The notes: generated from the letters alone by a model not told the origin. DNA of 64,000 nt from Cinnamomum chago (GCA_038049695.1 CP142456.1:21672501-21736500), one strand, 5' to 3'; shown: positions 45,693 to 57,950, numbered from the stretch's first letter. Numbers and translations: made by a program.

Positions 45693-48600
45693 TCCTCCAC
45701 CCCTTAGGATATTTGGTCCACCAAATAAATCAAACAATTACCTCTGGTAAAAGCTGTGGATACTTCCTTTGCACTTGCTCTCTCAATTCCCAGGTGGCTT
45801 CCTCTGGCTCGTGATTTTCCCAAAGTACCTTGACCCAATGAATAGTCCGGTTTCTCAATTCTTGCTCTTTGGTGTCAATGATCTTGATCGGTCTTTCCAC
45901 ATACGAGGCATCTTCTCGAATCTCTAAAGGCTCATGTTGTAGAATGTGTGCAGGACTAGAGACATACTTCTTGAGCATCGAAACGTGAAAAACATTGTGT
46001 ACCCCAGAGAATTCCGGCGGTAACGCAAGTCTATAAGCTACATCTCCAATCTTGCTCAAAATCTCATACGGACCAATAAATCTCCTGGACAACTTGCCCT
46101 TCTGTCCAAACCTCAAGGTTCCTCTAGTTGGTGAGACTTTCAAAAACACCTTGTCGCCCACTTGAAATTGCAATTCTCTTCTGCGAGTGTCTGCATAACT
46201 CTTCTGCCTACTTCGGGCAATCTTCAACCTTTCCTGAATCAACTTGACCTTTTCACTTGTCTTTCCAACTATCGTCGGTCCATGGAAACTACGTTCACCG
46301 ACTTCTTCCCAGCAAACCGGAGTTCTGCATCTTCTACCATAAAGTGCCTCGAAAGGTGCCATACCGATGCTAGAGTGGTAACTATTGTTATAGGCAAATT
46401 CGCAAAGCGGTAGGCATTCATCCCACTGAATCTTGAAATCCAATACACAAGCACGCAACATGTCTTCGAGAGTCTGTATCGTCCTTTCTGACTGACCATC
46501 GGTCTGAGGATGATAAGCTGTGCTGAACTGGAGTTTGGTACCCATCGACTCATGAAGAGTCTTCCAAAACTTTGAAACAAATCTACTGTCTCTATCTGAA
46601 GTAATGGAGACGGGTTGACCATGTTTACTAACAATCTCATCAACAAATAACTTCGCAAGTGGTGCCATATGCATCATATTCCCGGTCTTCATCGGAATGA
46701 AGTGAGCAGACTTTGTCAAACGATCTACAATAATCCAAATTGCATTATTCCCCTTCTTGGTATTAGGCAAACCGGAGACGAAATCCATGGTAATGTGCTC
46801 CCATTTCCACTCCGGAATTTCCAAAGGCTGTAGCAAACCTGGAGGCTTCTGATGCTTTGCCTTGATCAACTGACAAGTTAGACAACGAGACACAAAAGCT
46901 GCTATCTCTCTCTTCATGTTGTTCCACCAAAACCTATTCTTCAAATTGTGGTACATCTTCGTGCTACCCGGATGCATAGAATATCTCGTACTGTGAGCTT
47001 CGTTCATTATCTCATTCTTCAAATCATCCACATTTGGCACACACAACCGGTCACGGAAATACAATATTCCATTCACCATCTTGAAATCGGGGCGTTCTGC
47101 AATAACTTCTACTATCTTGGCCAAGTCTGGGTCTTGCAACTGATTTTCCTTAATCTTCTGGATGAAGGTAGGTTCTGAAACTGTCATATTCGCTAACATT
47201 GCACCCAATCTCAGGGTTTGTACCTCTACACCCAACTCCTCAAACTGCTGTAAGACACCCATTCCTCTCAAATTAGCCATGACTACTGATTTTCTGCTCA
47301 ACGCATCTGCTACCACATTCACTTTGCCTGGATGATATTTGATTGGAAAGTCATAGTCTTTGATGTACTCCATCCACCTTCTCTGCCTCATGTTCAAATC
47401 CTTCTGCGAGAACAAATATTGCAAACTTCGATGATCTGAGTGGACCTCAAATTTCTCTCCGTAGAGATAGTGTCTCCACATCTTCAATGCGAAAACAACT
47501 GCTGCCAACTCCAAGTCCTGAGTCGCATAATTCTTCTCGTGGTCCTTCAACTGTCTTGAGCCATAAGCAATCACCTTGCCATCTTGCATCAATACACAAC
47601 CCAGTCCCACATTCGAAGCATCTGTATAAACAATAAATCCGCCGTTGCCCGATGGTAATGTAAGAATTGGGGCTGTGGTTAACCTTCCCTTCAACTCTTG
47701 GAAACTGGTTTCACACTGATCGGTCCACACAAATGGGACATTCTTCCTAGTCAACTTTGTCAACGGGGCTGCAATGGACGAAAAACCTTGGACAAATCTT
47801 CTGTAATAGCCTGCTAAACCCAAAAAGCTTCTAATTTCTGTCACACTGCTTGGCCTTACCCAACTAACAACTGCCTCTATCTTCGCTGGATCAACTGCTA
47901 AACCTTCTCTGGAGATGATGTGGCCTAGAAAAGCAACTTGCTCTAACCAGAATTCACACTTACTGAGTTTTGCATATAGCTGGTTGTCCCTCAAGAGCTG
48001 CAACGCTGTCCTCAAATGTTCTTCATGTTCCTTCTTACTCTTAGAATACACAAGGACATCATCAATAAATACTACTGTGGAATGATCCAAATAAGGTGCA
48101 AAGACCTTGTTCATCAAAGCCATAAAGACTGCTGGTGCATTCGTCAAGCCAAAGGGCATCACTAAGAACTCATAGTGCCCATATCTTGTTCTAAAGGCTG
48201 TCTTCTGAACATCTGAGTCTCTAACTCTCAACTGATGGTACCCTGACCTCAAGTCTATCTTGGAAAAATAGGCTGCTCCTTGTAATTGGTCAAACAATTC
48301 ATCTATCCTTGGCAAAGGATACTTGTTCTTCACTGTCACATGGTTCAACTTCCTGTAGTCAATGCACATTCTCAGGCTTCCATCCTTCTTCTTCACAAAC
48401 AACACCGGTGCTCCCCACGGTGAAACACTTGGCCTACTGTGGAATGATCCAAATAAGGTGCAAAGACCTTGTTCATCAAAGCCATAAAGACTGCTGGTGC
48501 ATTCGTCAAGCCAAAGGGCATCACTAAGAACTCATAGTGCCCATATCTTGTTCTAAAGGCTGTCTTCTGAACATCTGAGTCTCTAACTCTCAACTGATGG

Positions 48601-49353
48601 TACCCTGACCTCAAGTCTATCTTGGAAAAATAGGCTGCTCCTTGTAATTGGTCAAACAATTCATCTATCCTTGGCAAAGGATACTTGTTCTTCACTGTCA
48701 CATGGTTCAACTTCCTGTAGTCAATGCACATTCTCAGGCTTCCATCCTTCTTCTTCACAAACAACACCGGTGCTCCCCACGGTGAAACACTTGGCCTAAT
48801 AAAACCTTTGCTCAACAAATCCTGCAATTGGAGTTTTAGCTCACCCATTTCTGCTGGAGCCATCCTATATGGTGCAATCGAGATCGGAGCTGTCCCTGGA
48901 AGGAGTTCAATTGTGAACTCAACCTCTCTAATTGGTGGTAAACCCGGGATTTCTTCTGGAAAAACATCCGGAAATTCACACACAATGGGGATATCCTCCA
49001 CCCCTTGGGACTGTTTATCCTCCGTGATAAACGCAATAAATGCTTGGCATCCACTCTGCACTAATCTACTTGCCTTCAACACTGAAATAAATCCTGCCTG
49101 AGACTTTCTCCTGTTCCCCTGAAATATCAATTCTGCCTGTGGTCCTTGGAATCTGAATGTGATGGTCTTACTAAAACAGTCCATAGTGGCATGATACTGT
49201 AAAACAAGGTGTTAGTACACAATAATCATGGTACAAGGGTTTCTAAGATCCTATACGAACGAATCTATCGAACTCACGAATCCTCGCCACGTTCCTAAGA
49301 TCTTTCTAGTTTCTTTTAAGTGCCTGAAACATGTCTCGCTCTGATACCAGTCC

Positions 49354-52139
49354 TGTCGCGACCCCGGAACGGATCCCGGGCCCGCGACGAGTGTTGCATT
49401 GCATTCGGTGTTGTTAATTGCTTTCCCACAGGTTCCCGCGGTGAGGATTCCCAAAGACACGCGGAATCTGGCTCACACGTACAAGTATGCGGAAGCGTGT
49501 AGCAAAACACATCAAGATGAGCCCAACAAAACATTTGGGTGCCACAACAAATGATCACAAGGCATGGTATCATAGAAAGAAGCTAACAAGCATTCCCATT
49601 AATATTCAAGTTATAGAACTAATACAAAACAAGTTAAGTTTAGTACAACCCATAAGAGACCAATAAAGGTCAATACAATCTCAAAATAGTCAAAAGAAAC
49701 CCCAAGACTAAGGGTGACGAAACTCGAGAACCAGACCGACATCTAAATGACATCGTCGGGCTGCCACTCTCTCACGGGAGTTGGCTCACAAGCCTCCTCC
49801 TGACGCTCCTCCTCAAAGGCAACGTCTCCTGCACCTGGGCACCAATGAACAAGGGTCAAACACGACGGTTTGGCAGGTAATCAATTTAGGCATGAACATG
49901 AACAATAACATTTAGAGAAAACATGTGAGCAAATCTTTGGTATGAAGTACTATCAAAGTTGAGATACATTTTTCAAGAGTACGAACAAAGCTGAGATACA
50001 AAATAATCTAGCATGAGTACATAATATATCATGAATAGTTACAATCCACAAGGAGCCCATCCTTTCTCTATCATTTATATAATGAAAAGAGCAAGCACGC
50101 ACGACAAGCACGATATATATAATATAAGCACGACACGATTTCCCACAAGGACGGGAATTCCGGCCGCGGAACCGGACACGCACGATGTGTAATAAATACA
50201 CGACCAGTCTGCAGACAGTCCACATGTTTAAAGACCCCCAGACGGTGGATCAAACCGAAAGGGCAGTCTAAGCTCAGTGGTGTTTACTTAATTCATGAAT
50301 GCACAAGACACGCGAAGCACGATCAAAACACGTCGAGATAAAAAGGGGGAAATCACTTATCAAAACACGACGAACACGACTAGCAAGAGGCATAATAATT
50401 ATGCATAACACGCTTAGGAAGTGATCCCCTTTTTCTTGAAACAAAACTTCAAAACAAGCTTTTACTTGAAACTCAACACAAGTGCACGTTTATACTTATC
50501 GTACCAAGACGGAAGTTCAAATACAAAGTCTGACAAGCATGTGCTAAGGCTACTAATTGACCTTTGTGTAATTGAAACCCCAAACGTCAGAAAATACAAG
50601 AATTGGTGTCCCCGCAGTTGGGTTTCATTTCGAAGTTCCATTTACACAATGTCAAGTTAAAACCCTTAACATAGTCTAGTTTTCAGCCCTCAAGAAATAC
50701 ACAAGATGGAGAGAAATCATCTTCCTGAGTCTGGCAGGTTCGCTCGAGCGAACCTGTCACGTTGATGACACTTCGCTCGAGCGAGACACTTCGCTCGAGC
50801 GGACCTTACAAGGCGTAGACAGTTCGCTCGAGCGAATGTTGGCTCGAGCGAATAATAAAAATGCGTTCGAACGAACGACTCACTGCCTCGCTCCGTAGGA
50901 GACAGTGGCATGTTCGCTCGAGCGAACCTCTGCTGCCTGAGCTCGCTGAGTGCGGAAATCCCCTTTCCTTGCACCTCTTTCACTACATTCTTCTCCTTCT
51001 TCTCATCCACCAACCACATATCATCCCTTGAGCCTTCATGCTCACCAAGGGTTTATTTATCATCATCACACATCCAAATCAAGCAAGATAAAATCATAAA
51101 CTTGTAGACAAATCACATGCACAATTCCTAAAACGAAATAGAATCAAAATACAATGCACATGAAGCCTATAAAGATCACTTGCCTTGACCAAAGCTAAAC
51201 ACTCCTCCTCAAGCACTTCCTCAAACTAATCAACACTACAAGAAAAATCCAAGAGAAAACCACACAACTCACTAAATCTTGAAAACAAGAAACCCATTTA
51301 GAAAAAGGGTTGAAACTAGGAAAATCATGATCTTAAAGGACTAAAAAGACTCCATGAAAGATGTGGGTTGAAGCTCTTACCTAGGAATGGTCACACAAGA
51401 GAGAAGAGAGGAAATGTAGATCTTGTCCCAAAAGAAACTCCAAGAAACTTGTACCAATAGAGAGCTTGCAATGAGATGGAGAAGATGATGAACTTGAAGC
51501 TTTATTTGGAGCTCTCTAACTAGATCATGCAAGGGGAAATGAGGAGGGAGAGAAAAAGGGTTTTTCTTGTCCTAGGTTCAGAAGTTGCAGAGATTGGGGA
51601 AAGTGAATGAAAGAGAGGAAGAAATGAGACTTAAGTGATGACTCATGGGCCCATTGGGCTTGAACTTGAAATGGCTAAAACATGACCTTGTGGGCCTCGG
51701 ATGACTTCGACGAAGAAGGATAAAACGATCGTCGAAATATCTAGTTTCCAAAAAGTATATTTTTGACATAGTTTTGAAGTCTCGAAAATTGTGTCCAGAT
51801 TTGTGCAAGAAAGACAATTTTACCCTCTTTGGGCCAAAACTTGGGTTTTTTGGGCTTCAAACATGAATGGGCTTAATACGAAAGTTGTAACACGTCGAAA
51901 TATCAATCAAATGAAATCAAAATCACAATCACACGGAAATCGATACGATCTTCCCAAGCTCACACGTGCACTCAGGCCATCCTGAGTGTGTCTAACTAAT
52001 ATTAAACGTTCTCAAAATTACCAAAGCTATATCCAAGACTAAAACTAATCACTTCTAACCCAACAATAACTAAACCCACTTAGGACTAAACACATACTAA
52101 TCACACACTAATCGGATTGGTCTGGGTCGGGGTCTAACA
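49354..52139 (-). repeat. Tekay 5' LTR
   Basis: 2,786 bp. About 45 bp longer than its partner because of an extra block at about 50878-50935 within the iteron cluster. Confidence 0.93.
50738..50938. repeat. TTCGCTCGAGCGAA palindromic iterons in LTR
   Basis: The 14-bp palindrome TTCGCTCGAGCGAA and close variants occur about six times in 200 bp, in both orientations, with TTCGAACGAA relatives. The matching cluster in the other LTR (44337-44475) has fewer copies. Confidence 0.8.
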
Positions 52140-52504
52140 AGGATGGCATCCCTATTTTATAGGGGGACGCTCCTCTTGAATGTCACTCGTGCGGGGCAAC
52201 GCTTCGAACTCTCCACGCGTCGCTTTGATCCCAGTAAACAACCAGACGGAAGGTGATATGTGGCACCACCAGTTCATCTCCCACCATAACTCTGGTACAT
52301 TATTTATCACCTCGGGCATATGAAACAACGTCCGTGTGCCCACCTTGGTGAAATAATTATGATACCATATTTATTGCCTAGGGCAAACGAAACAACATCA
52401 TAATGAGGACCACACGTCAGCATGGGGCGCCAAGACGGGGCCAGCACATCCTTTCAATCTTAGCTCCCGACCTCAATTCTAAGAGGTTGAGAGCTAGGGG
52501 CAAT

Positions 52505-53178
52505 TGTGTGGGGTCGCTTCCTAATGACAGATTTGCGTGGGGCGACTCCCCAATGTCAGGATATGTCCCTGGCCTCGGTGTTACCCAGCTCGGTAGAAGT
52601 ACCATCTCGGGGAAGCACGGAGCCCATCTCAGTGGCCACGTCTACAGGTGCCCATCTCGGTCTCGGCCTTGGCTTGATCTCGGCCCTCCTGTCATTTAGC
52701 CATAAATGCGACCCTAAATGCGCTGCCATGGCGGTAAACGACGAACTGACAAATAAAGTGGGCGCCAGACCTAGATAAGTGGCAAGCCTTATCTCAAGGT
52801 CACATCCGCAGACATAGGGGGATAGCCCGATGGGACGTTCCCTTTTCACCTACCCCCACTCAGAAGAGAAAGTACATGCTGATGGGATTTCCATCTCTCC
52901 CTGAGGGGCCCAGTCTGATGATGACTCTCACGTCTATATAATGCATGAAGAAAAACTACAGGAGGTATGCAACAAATCTGCCCTTCATACTCTTCATTCC
53001 TTATCTCCCCTCAGTTATCAAACTAACTCAGGCATTGGAGTGCCTTCGGCCGCCTACAGCCAGGGGCTCTGACCTTTATTTTTCCTTGCAGATTACCGGA
53101 GGCCGATCCTTCCCCAAAATCATCAAATCAAGAGCTTAATCCTCTTCAAACCAAGTCCGTAAATTTTAGGCACTTACA
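52505..53178 (+). repeat. Tat 3' LTR
   Basis: 674 bp, the same length as the 5' LTR. Preceded by a purine-rich GAGAGCTAGGGG tract. Confidence 0.9.
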
Positions 53179-53499
53179 GAAATAATCTTTTTTTTCTTTT
53201 TTTTAGAAATAATCTTAGATTTATTATGAAAGCTAACAACTATATTTTTTTCTCTTGTAATCTTGCTTTTTAAGAATCACACTTGTGCAACAGGCCCGCC
53301 CTAGGATAAAAAATAATTAAAATTTTAAATAGAAAATTTATAAATATTTAAATAAATTAAAAATGAATACTAACATATAATTCATAATACAAACATAATT
53401 AGAATTGAACTTAAAAAGCAAAAGTCTTAAAAGGAAAATAACAAGTAGTTTAAAGGGTAAAAATAAGTAAAATGATCCAATCAGTTTATCTATAACATG
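53179..53499. other. No gene recognised
   Basis: AT-rich DNA following the Tat target duplication (53179-53183). Confidence 0.45.
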
Positions 53500-53775
53500 G
53501 TATTGGAAGAAGGGATTCCTCCAGCACTTCCTTGTGCAGTTGCCTCACTTGCACCAGTCCACGGTAGGGACTCACACTCTAACTAGTTGAGAGTCGGCTT
53601 TTATACCATTTATATCATCCCACCACACACGGATGCATGATATTGGCTCACAGGCCTCGTGGTTTTGTTTCTGGTATGCCTCAACCCACCAAAACACCTC
53701 ATGCAAGGTAAGGGTGCAAGCTCTACCTCTCTATAGTTGATGTGGGACTCTAGGGAGTCACATGGAGTCTTCCAA
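53500..53775 (-). mobile_element. Decayed second copy of the 24.2-kb TRIM family
   Basis: Read on the minus strand it follows the TRIM text in order: GAGTCCCACATCAACTATAG, GCACCCTTACCTTGCATGAG, GGTGGGTTGAGGC, AAAACCACGAGGCCTGTG, ATATCATGCAT, a primer-binding-site remnant TGGTATAAAAGCC, then CGACTCTCAACTAGTT and GGTGCAAGTG. It covers one LTR, the primer site and part of the interior; the second LTR is missing. Much older than the copy in the Copia. Confidence 0.82.
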
Positions 53776-53801
53776 GTATAAACACTCTTTTATATATTAA
53801 T

Positions 53802-54911
53802 GAGGAATTTATGGCGCAGGTCCCCGTAGGACCCCCTACCACTCTTGAGGTCCCAAACACATCGTATTTATGGATAAGGTCCTTAATTAATTAATTAATT
53901 TTTTTATTTTTTTTTGTCGTTAAGTGAATGGTCGATATCGACCATTTTGCGGAAACCCAAATAGAAATTGGGTTTTTCGGGAGGGAGAAGAGGAGAGGGG
54001 AGGTGGAGGGAGAAAAGGGAAATGGTTGATATCTACCATTTTGCGGGATCCCAAATAAAAATTGGGTTTTCAGAAAGGAGAAAAGGAGAGGGGAGGAGGA
54101 GGGAGAAGTGGCTAGGGGTGGTGCAACATGCGGTATTGGGGTTGTGCCATAGGAAGCATGGCGGACGGGCTGATGTAAAAGGAGAGCTCCTTCTTGGTTG
54201 TGACGAGGTCGTGCTGGATCTCTCTGAGATTGTGCTGAAGGAGGGAGATGCAGCCGACGCAGTCGTAGACGGGGTCACGAAGGCAGGCTTCAACTTCGTA
54301 AGCGAGGGAGTTCACAGCTTCTTCGCGTTGTGGGGCGCTGAGCTCGATCGTTGAGGAGCTTGGCTGCGTTGCTGGCGCCAAAAACCTTGTGCACATTCAC
54401 AAACTTATTTGGCTAGTCGAGAGGGAAGTAAGGAGCAAAGACGCACTCTTGCATGCACTTGCGTCGCAGGAACTTGCTGGCAGCACGGGGAGAATTCGAC
54501 GAAGCCATTTCAATGGATGCTCTATCTCTCTCTCTCTAGCAGAAATTAGAGTTCACACAATACCAAAACGAGAGATCTGGTAACCAGATCCTCCCCTTGT
54601 AAATCTTACAAGATCCACACGAAAGTCCTCGAAGACCCTGAGATTCGGAAGCAGTTACACCAACAAATCCACGAATCAATTACAAAACACCACCCCTCCC
54701 CTCCCCTTTTCTCCTTCTTGAAAAACCCAATTTCTATTTGGGTTCCCGCAGAATGATCGATATCGACCATAAAAATGGTTGATATCGACCAATCGCTAAA
54801 CGACAATATATATATATATATGCACCTTGAGGACCTTATCCATAAATATGGTGTTTCTAGGACCTTAGGAGTGGTATGGGGCCCTATCAGGATTTATGCG
54901 CTAAATTCCTC
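53802..54911. mobile_element. Pack-MULE with captured LBD gene
   Basis: 1,110-bp element flanked by a perfect 9-bp duplication TATATTAAT (53793-53801 and 54912-54920). Ends are GAGGAATTTATGGCGC and GCGCTAAATTCCTC. The inverted repeats extend about 200 bp, with GGACCTTATCCATAAATA, GGTCGATATCGACCAT and AACCCAAATAGAAATTGGGT in both arms. The left arm has a tandem duplication of its inner part (about 53930-54110). No transposase. The interior is an LBD gene copy. Long inverted repeats, a 9-bp target and host-gene cargo define a Pack-MULE. Confidence 0.92.
54112..54508 (-). pseudogene. LBD (LOB-domain) protein copy inside Pack-MULE
   Basis: ATG at 54506-54508, stop TAG at 54112-54114. Encodes the class I LOB domain: MASSNSPRAASKFLRRKCMQ, ECVFAPYFPLD, NKFVNVHKVFGASNAAKLLN, QREEAVNSLAYEVEACLRDP, VYDCVGCISLLQHNL and the leucine-rich coiled coil after it. 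The family is a plant-specific DNA-binding regulator of organ boundaries. Two of the four CX2CX6CX3C cysteines are changed (PRAAS where PCAAC is usual). There is an in-frame TAG after FPLD and a frame change after AAKLLN. The GAS and DP-motif (RDPVY) blocks persist. Not functional as a full protein; could still yield antisense or small RNA against LBD genes. Confidence 0.85.
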
Positions 54912-54920
54912 TATATTAAT

Positions 54921-55168
54921 TGATTCTTCATACAATGAACAATTCAAATTGACAATACTTTTATATTTTTTTCTACTTCATCAAATATTATATTATTCAC
55001 ACTTACTCTTCTACTTTTTAAAAAAAAATTTCAATGTCATCCTGTGTAATGAAGCCAATATTCTTCCAATACCACGTATAATTTGATTGAGTCATTTTAC
55101 TTTAGACCTTTGGTTTTTAAACTTCTATTTTAATTGTGATTGTGTAATTCATTTACAACTCATTTAAA
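54921..55168. other. No gene recognised
   Basis: AT-rich spacer between the Pack-MULE and a Helitron-like terminus. Confidence 0.4.
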
Positions 55169-57544
55169 CTAGAAAAACATGCCCGTGCTAATATAATTAT
55201 AATATTAAAATTTATATAAAAAAAATTATGATCAATTTCTTTAAAATTAAATGCAAAAGGTTTTAGTCTGAGAGAGAGAGGGAAAAGAAAAAAAAAAGAA
55301 GTCCATAAGAATTCAATACCAAATACCATATAATTTAAAAAAAAACACAAGCCCATGAAAATTGAAGATTAATGATAAAGAAAACTAAAAAACAAAATCA
55401 AAACAAACAAATAATATAAACTATAAATAAAATCCAATGAAATTTGAAAGACACATAGAAATGAAAATCCATATTCAACTCAATAATATAAGCAATTTAA
55501 AAGAATCAAAACAGTCATGAGAAAAAAAAACTAAAAAATGAGGCACAGAAAGGCAAAGACAAAAGAACCCACAAATTCATGAAAAACCATCATACAAGAA
55601 AAAATCCCTAAAAACCCATCACAAGTGTGAAATTACAATATAAGAAATACAAAATAAAAAGAAATAAATTTTATTAAAAAGGCTATAAAAAATATATAAA
55701 CAAAGACTCATAGACAATACAATGATAAAAGAAATTTAGAAGAACCAAACCAACTTATGATAATCTAATACTCAAAAATGGAAATCTGAAGCCACAAAAG
55801 AAATAAGAAAAATCCATAAAAAGATTTCACAAAGAGAACTTAAAGAATCCAATGGAAGTAAAATAAATAATTAACTCACAATAATAAGCATTAAAAAGAT
55901 TTAAAAAATAGAACAGAAAAATGAGAATTCACAGAAAATATCATGAAAAAAAGTTATTAAAAAAAAAACCAAGAAGAACCCAATACCCAAAAGTTGAAAC
56001 AAAAAAAGGGGAAAAAAAGAAACTCACAATCTATGAAAACCATACAAATACAAACCATAAAAATATTGTAAATCTATAGAAATCTTGAAATGATGATTCT
56101 TTTGTATAAATCATATTAAAATGACATAACTAAAATTGCTCAAATAAAATATGATGAACTCAAAAGTAAATGAATTAAAAAAGGTTTACTTCTCAAATTG
56201 AAATGTTTAATAATTTCACCAATTATCTTAAGGTGCTCACATTTTAAAATGAGTTGAACACTGATCTAAAATAAACATGCAAATGAGACATGAGACGGTA
56301 CTAAAAAGAGAAAAAAAAAATGAAAAAATTATTAAAGTTGCTCTAAACAAATACAATGAACTAAAAAGTAAATGAATGAAAAAAATGAAAGTTCTCTTGT
56401 TGACATAGAGAAATAGAATTATATTGGAGAAAGTAGAAAATGATGATAATAAGAATGAACTTAATTCTTTACTTAGATGGATCAATATTATTGGAGATTC
56501 ATTTTACCATTAGTTTCACATTCTTAGAAAAAAAAGTGTACAATCAAAATCAATTGATAAAAAGGAAAGCAGATAACCCAGAACTGAGAGTGGATTAAAT
56601 AAAAAAGACTAAGGATTAAATAAACCAGACAACCCAAAAATTGGCATTTCACATTCTAAAAAAAAAAAGAAAAAAAACCATATAATCAGAAGAAACAAAA
56701 ATACTTGAAATTCCTTAGATTAGTGGCACTTATAGACACCGGGATCCATTAACACTCAAATGCTATTGCTTGATAGAAATATGATGATATTGAGAGTTTT
56801 TTAATAGACAAAAGGTATGATAGAGAGTCCGAATCACAATATATATATATATATTTGGAAAACTCCAGTATTTTATATTTTTTTTTATCAGAGAATGAAT
56901 TTGACCGTGGAAATAAATAGAATGAGGTGAGAATTTGAGGTATCCCATAAATAGCAAGGATGTTCGCCTTAATGATTGTGATTTTTAATAGATGAGATCT
57001 ATCATGGTGTTCCACTCCATTTATATCATGATTTATAAAATTTAAAGCCACACACACAAAAAAGAAAAAAAAACAGACTCACCCTTTCTCCCTCGGCAAG
57101 CGTGCATTGTAGCACATCAATTACAGGGAAAGTTTCTCGCCTCCTCTTTAGCTCCACGCTGTTGTCGCGAGTTTTTATTTTTTCAGTAATATTGTCATTT
57201 TCTTATTACCTATGAAACTTATTATTTTTGTTAATTAATTCATATATTATATATTCATTTGAGTTTAGTTTTATTGTAAAATGGTTGTCATAGAAAATTA
57301 ATAACTATATAGGAAATCATATAAAATAGTTATTTCAAAAGTTTAATCATCTGTGTTTAAAGTACAATGCATATTTATGAAAATAATAACAACAGTATTT
57401 ATAGGGGTCAATATTCTAAAAATATAATTATTTTTATAAATACATTGTCGATAAATTCCAACTCACAGTCAATATTCCAAAGTGGGGGCGCCGGGTCCCT
57501 TTCTCGTTAACTAATTTTAAGTTTTTGTTGATAACTATGAGCAA
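55169..57544 (-). mobile_element. Probable Helitron, AT-rich, minus orientation
   Basis: On the minus strand the left edge reads GCACGGGCATGTTTTTCTAG then T (55168-55190), which resembles a Helitron 3' end with half of its hairpin. The following 2 kb is extremely A-rich on the plus strand and has no coding sequence. The 5' border is not determined, so the extent is tentative. Confidence 0.4.
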
Positions 57545-57549
57545 AAAGA

Positions 57550-57815
57550 TGCTTTGTGGTGTAATGGTAGGGTTGTTCCTTTGAAATCTATATTGTCTTG
57601 AGTTCGAGTCTCTTTGAAAATACACGGATCAGGTTAGGTAGTTTGTTTGGGGCCAAAGCATGGGCATTAGAACTTGACACTTGGCGGCTTTACATTGAGC
57701 TCATATGTGAGTATGTTTCCTCTTTTCTTTATCCTCTTTCGAGGACGAAGTGTGTACTATTTTGGGTTACAACCACTTTCGAATAGGAACAAACTTGCCA
57801 TTAAAAAAATATAAA
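57550..57815 (+). mobile_element. tRNA-derived SINE
   Basis: The head carries a Pol III A box TGGTGTAATGG (57557-57567) and B box GTTCGAGTC (57602-57610), about 35 bp apart as in tRNA-derived SINEs. About 200 bp of unrelated body follows and then an A-rich end (CCATTAAAAAAATATAAA, about 57797-57815). The tRNA cloverleaf is no longer complete, so it is not a tRNA gene. Target duplications not found. Confidence 0.6.
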
Positions 57816-57844
57816 ATTTTAATTAAAATTATATATATTTTTAT

Positions 57845-57887
57845 TTTCTTATCACGGCTCGCATTGGGCTGGGGCCTTTTGCACTAG
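57845..57887 (+). mobile_element. Helitron-like 3' terminus
   Basis: TATCACGGCTCGCATTGGGC followed by TTTTGCACTAG and T (57884-57888) resembles a Helitron 3' end with a degraded hairpin. It sits exactly where sequence similar to the xylosidase upstream region begins (57889). Confidence 0.45.
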
Positions 57888-57888
57888 T

Positions 57889-57950
57889 TTATAGTCATGA
57901 GAGAGTAAGTTAGAGGTCTGATATCACTACTTAAACTAAGGACATTATAT
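57889..57950. repeat. Copy of xylosidase upstream sequence
   Basis: TTTATAGTCAT, AGAGTAAGTTA, AGGTCTGATATCACT and TTAAACTAAGGACA appear in the same order and spacing as at 29810-29870, just 5' of the beta-xylosidase TATA box. About 62 bp at roughly 85% identity by eye. Confidence 0.65.

Larger units (their letters stand above)
42952..52139 (-). mobile_element. Young Ty3/Gypsy chromovirus, Tekay/Del-type
   Basis: LTRs 42952-45692 (3') and 49354-52139 (5') in minus orientation, with a perfect 5-bp duplication AGGAT (42947-42951, 52140-52144). The primer-binding site TGGTATCAGAG lies just inside the 5' LTR and the polypurine tract AAGGGGTGGAGGA beside the 3' LTR. The internal region (about 3.7 kb) holds reverse transcriptase ([16 protein letters not shown]), RNase H, integrase ([15 protein letters not shown]) and a C-terminal chromodomain ([15 protein letters not shown]). 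A gag is not recognisable. Broken, with few breaks. LTRs differ by well under 1% apart from one short length difference, so it is very recent, but probably dependent on other copies. Confidence 0.93.
34930..53178 (+). mobile_element. Ty3/Gypsy Tat-clade element with nested insertions
   Basis: Both LTRs are 674 bp (34930-35603, 52505-53178) and the flanks carry a perfect 5-bp duplication GAAAT. The primer-binding site TGGCGCCGACTGTGGGG follows the 5' LTR. Parts: gag (about 35.6-38.9 kb, with GTSDPEAHLRHF text), protease region (about 39.0-39.6 kb, DPGSS), reverse transcriptase (about 39.9-40.6 kb, YIDDM), RNase H (about 40.7-41.2 kb), a second archaeal-type RNase H (about 41.3-41.7 kb), and the integrase start (about 41.8-42.2 kb). 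The second RNase H is diagnostic of Tat. An antisense ORF precedes the 3' LTR. Fossil with multiple breaks. LTRs differ by several percent by eye, so it is older than its Tekay insert. Confidence 0.92.
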
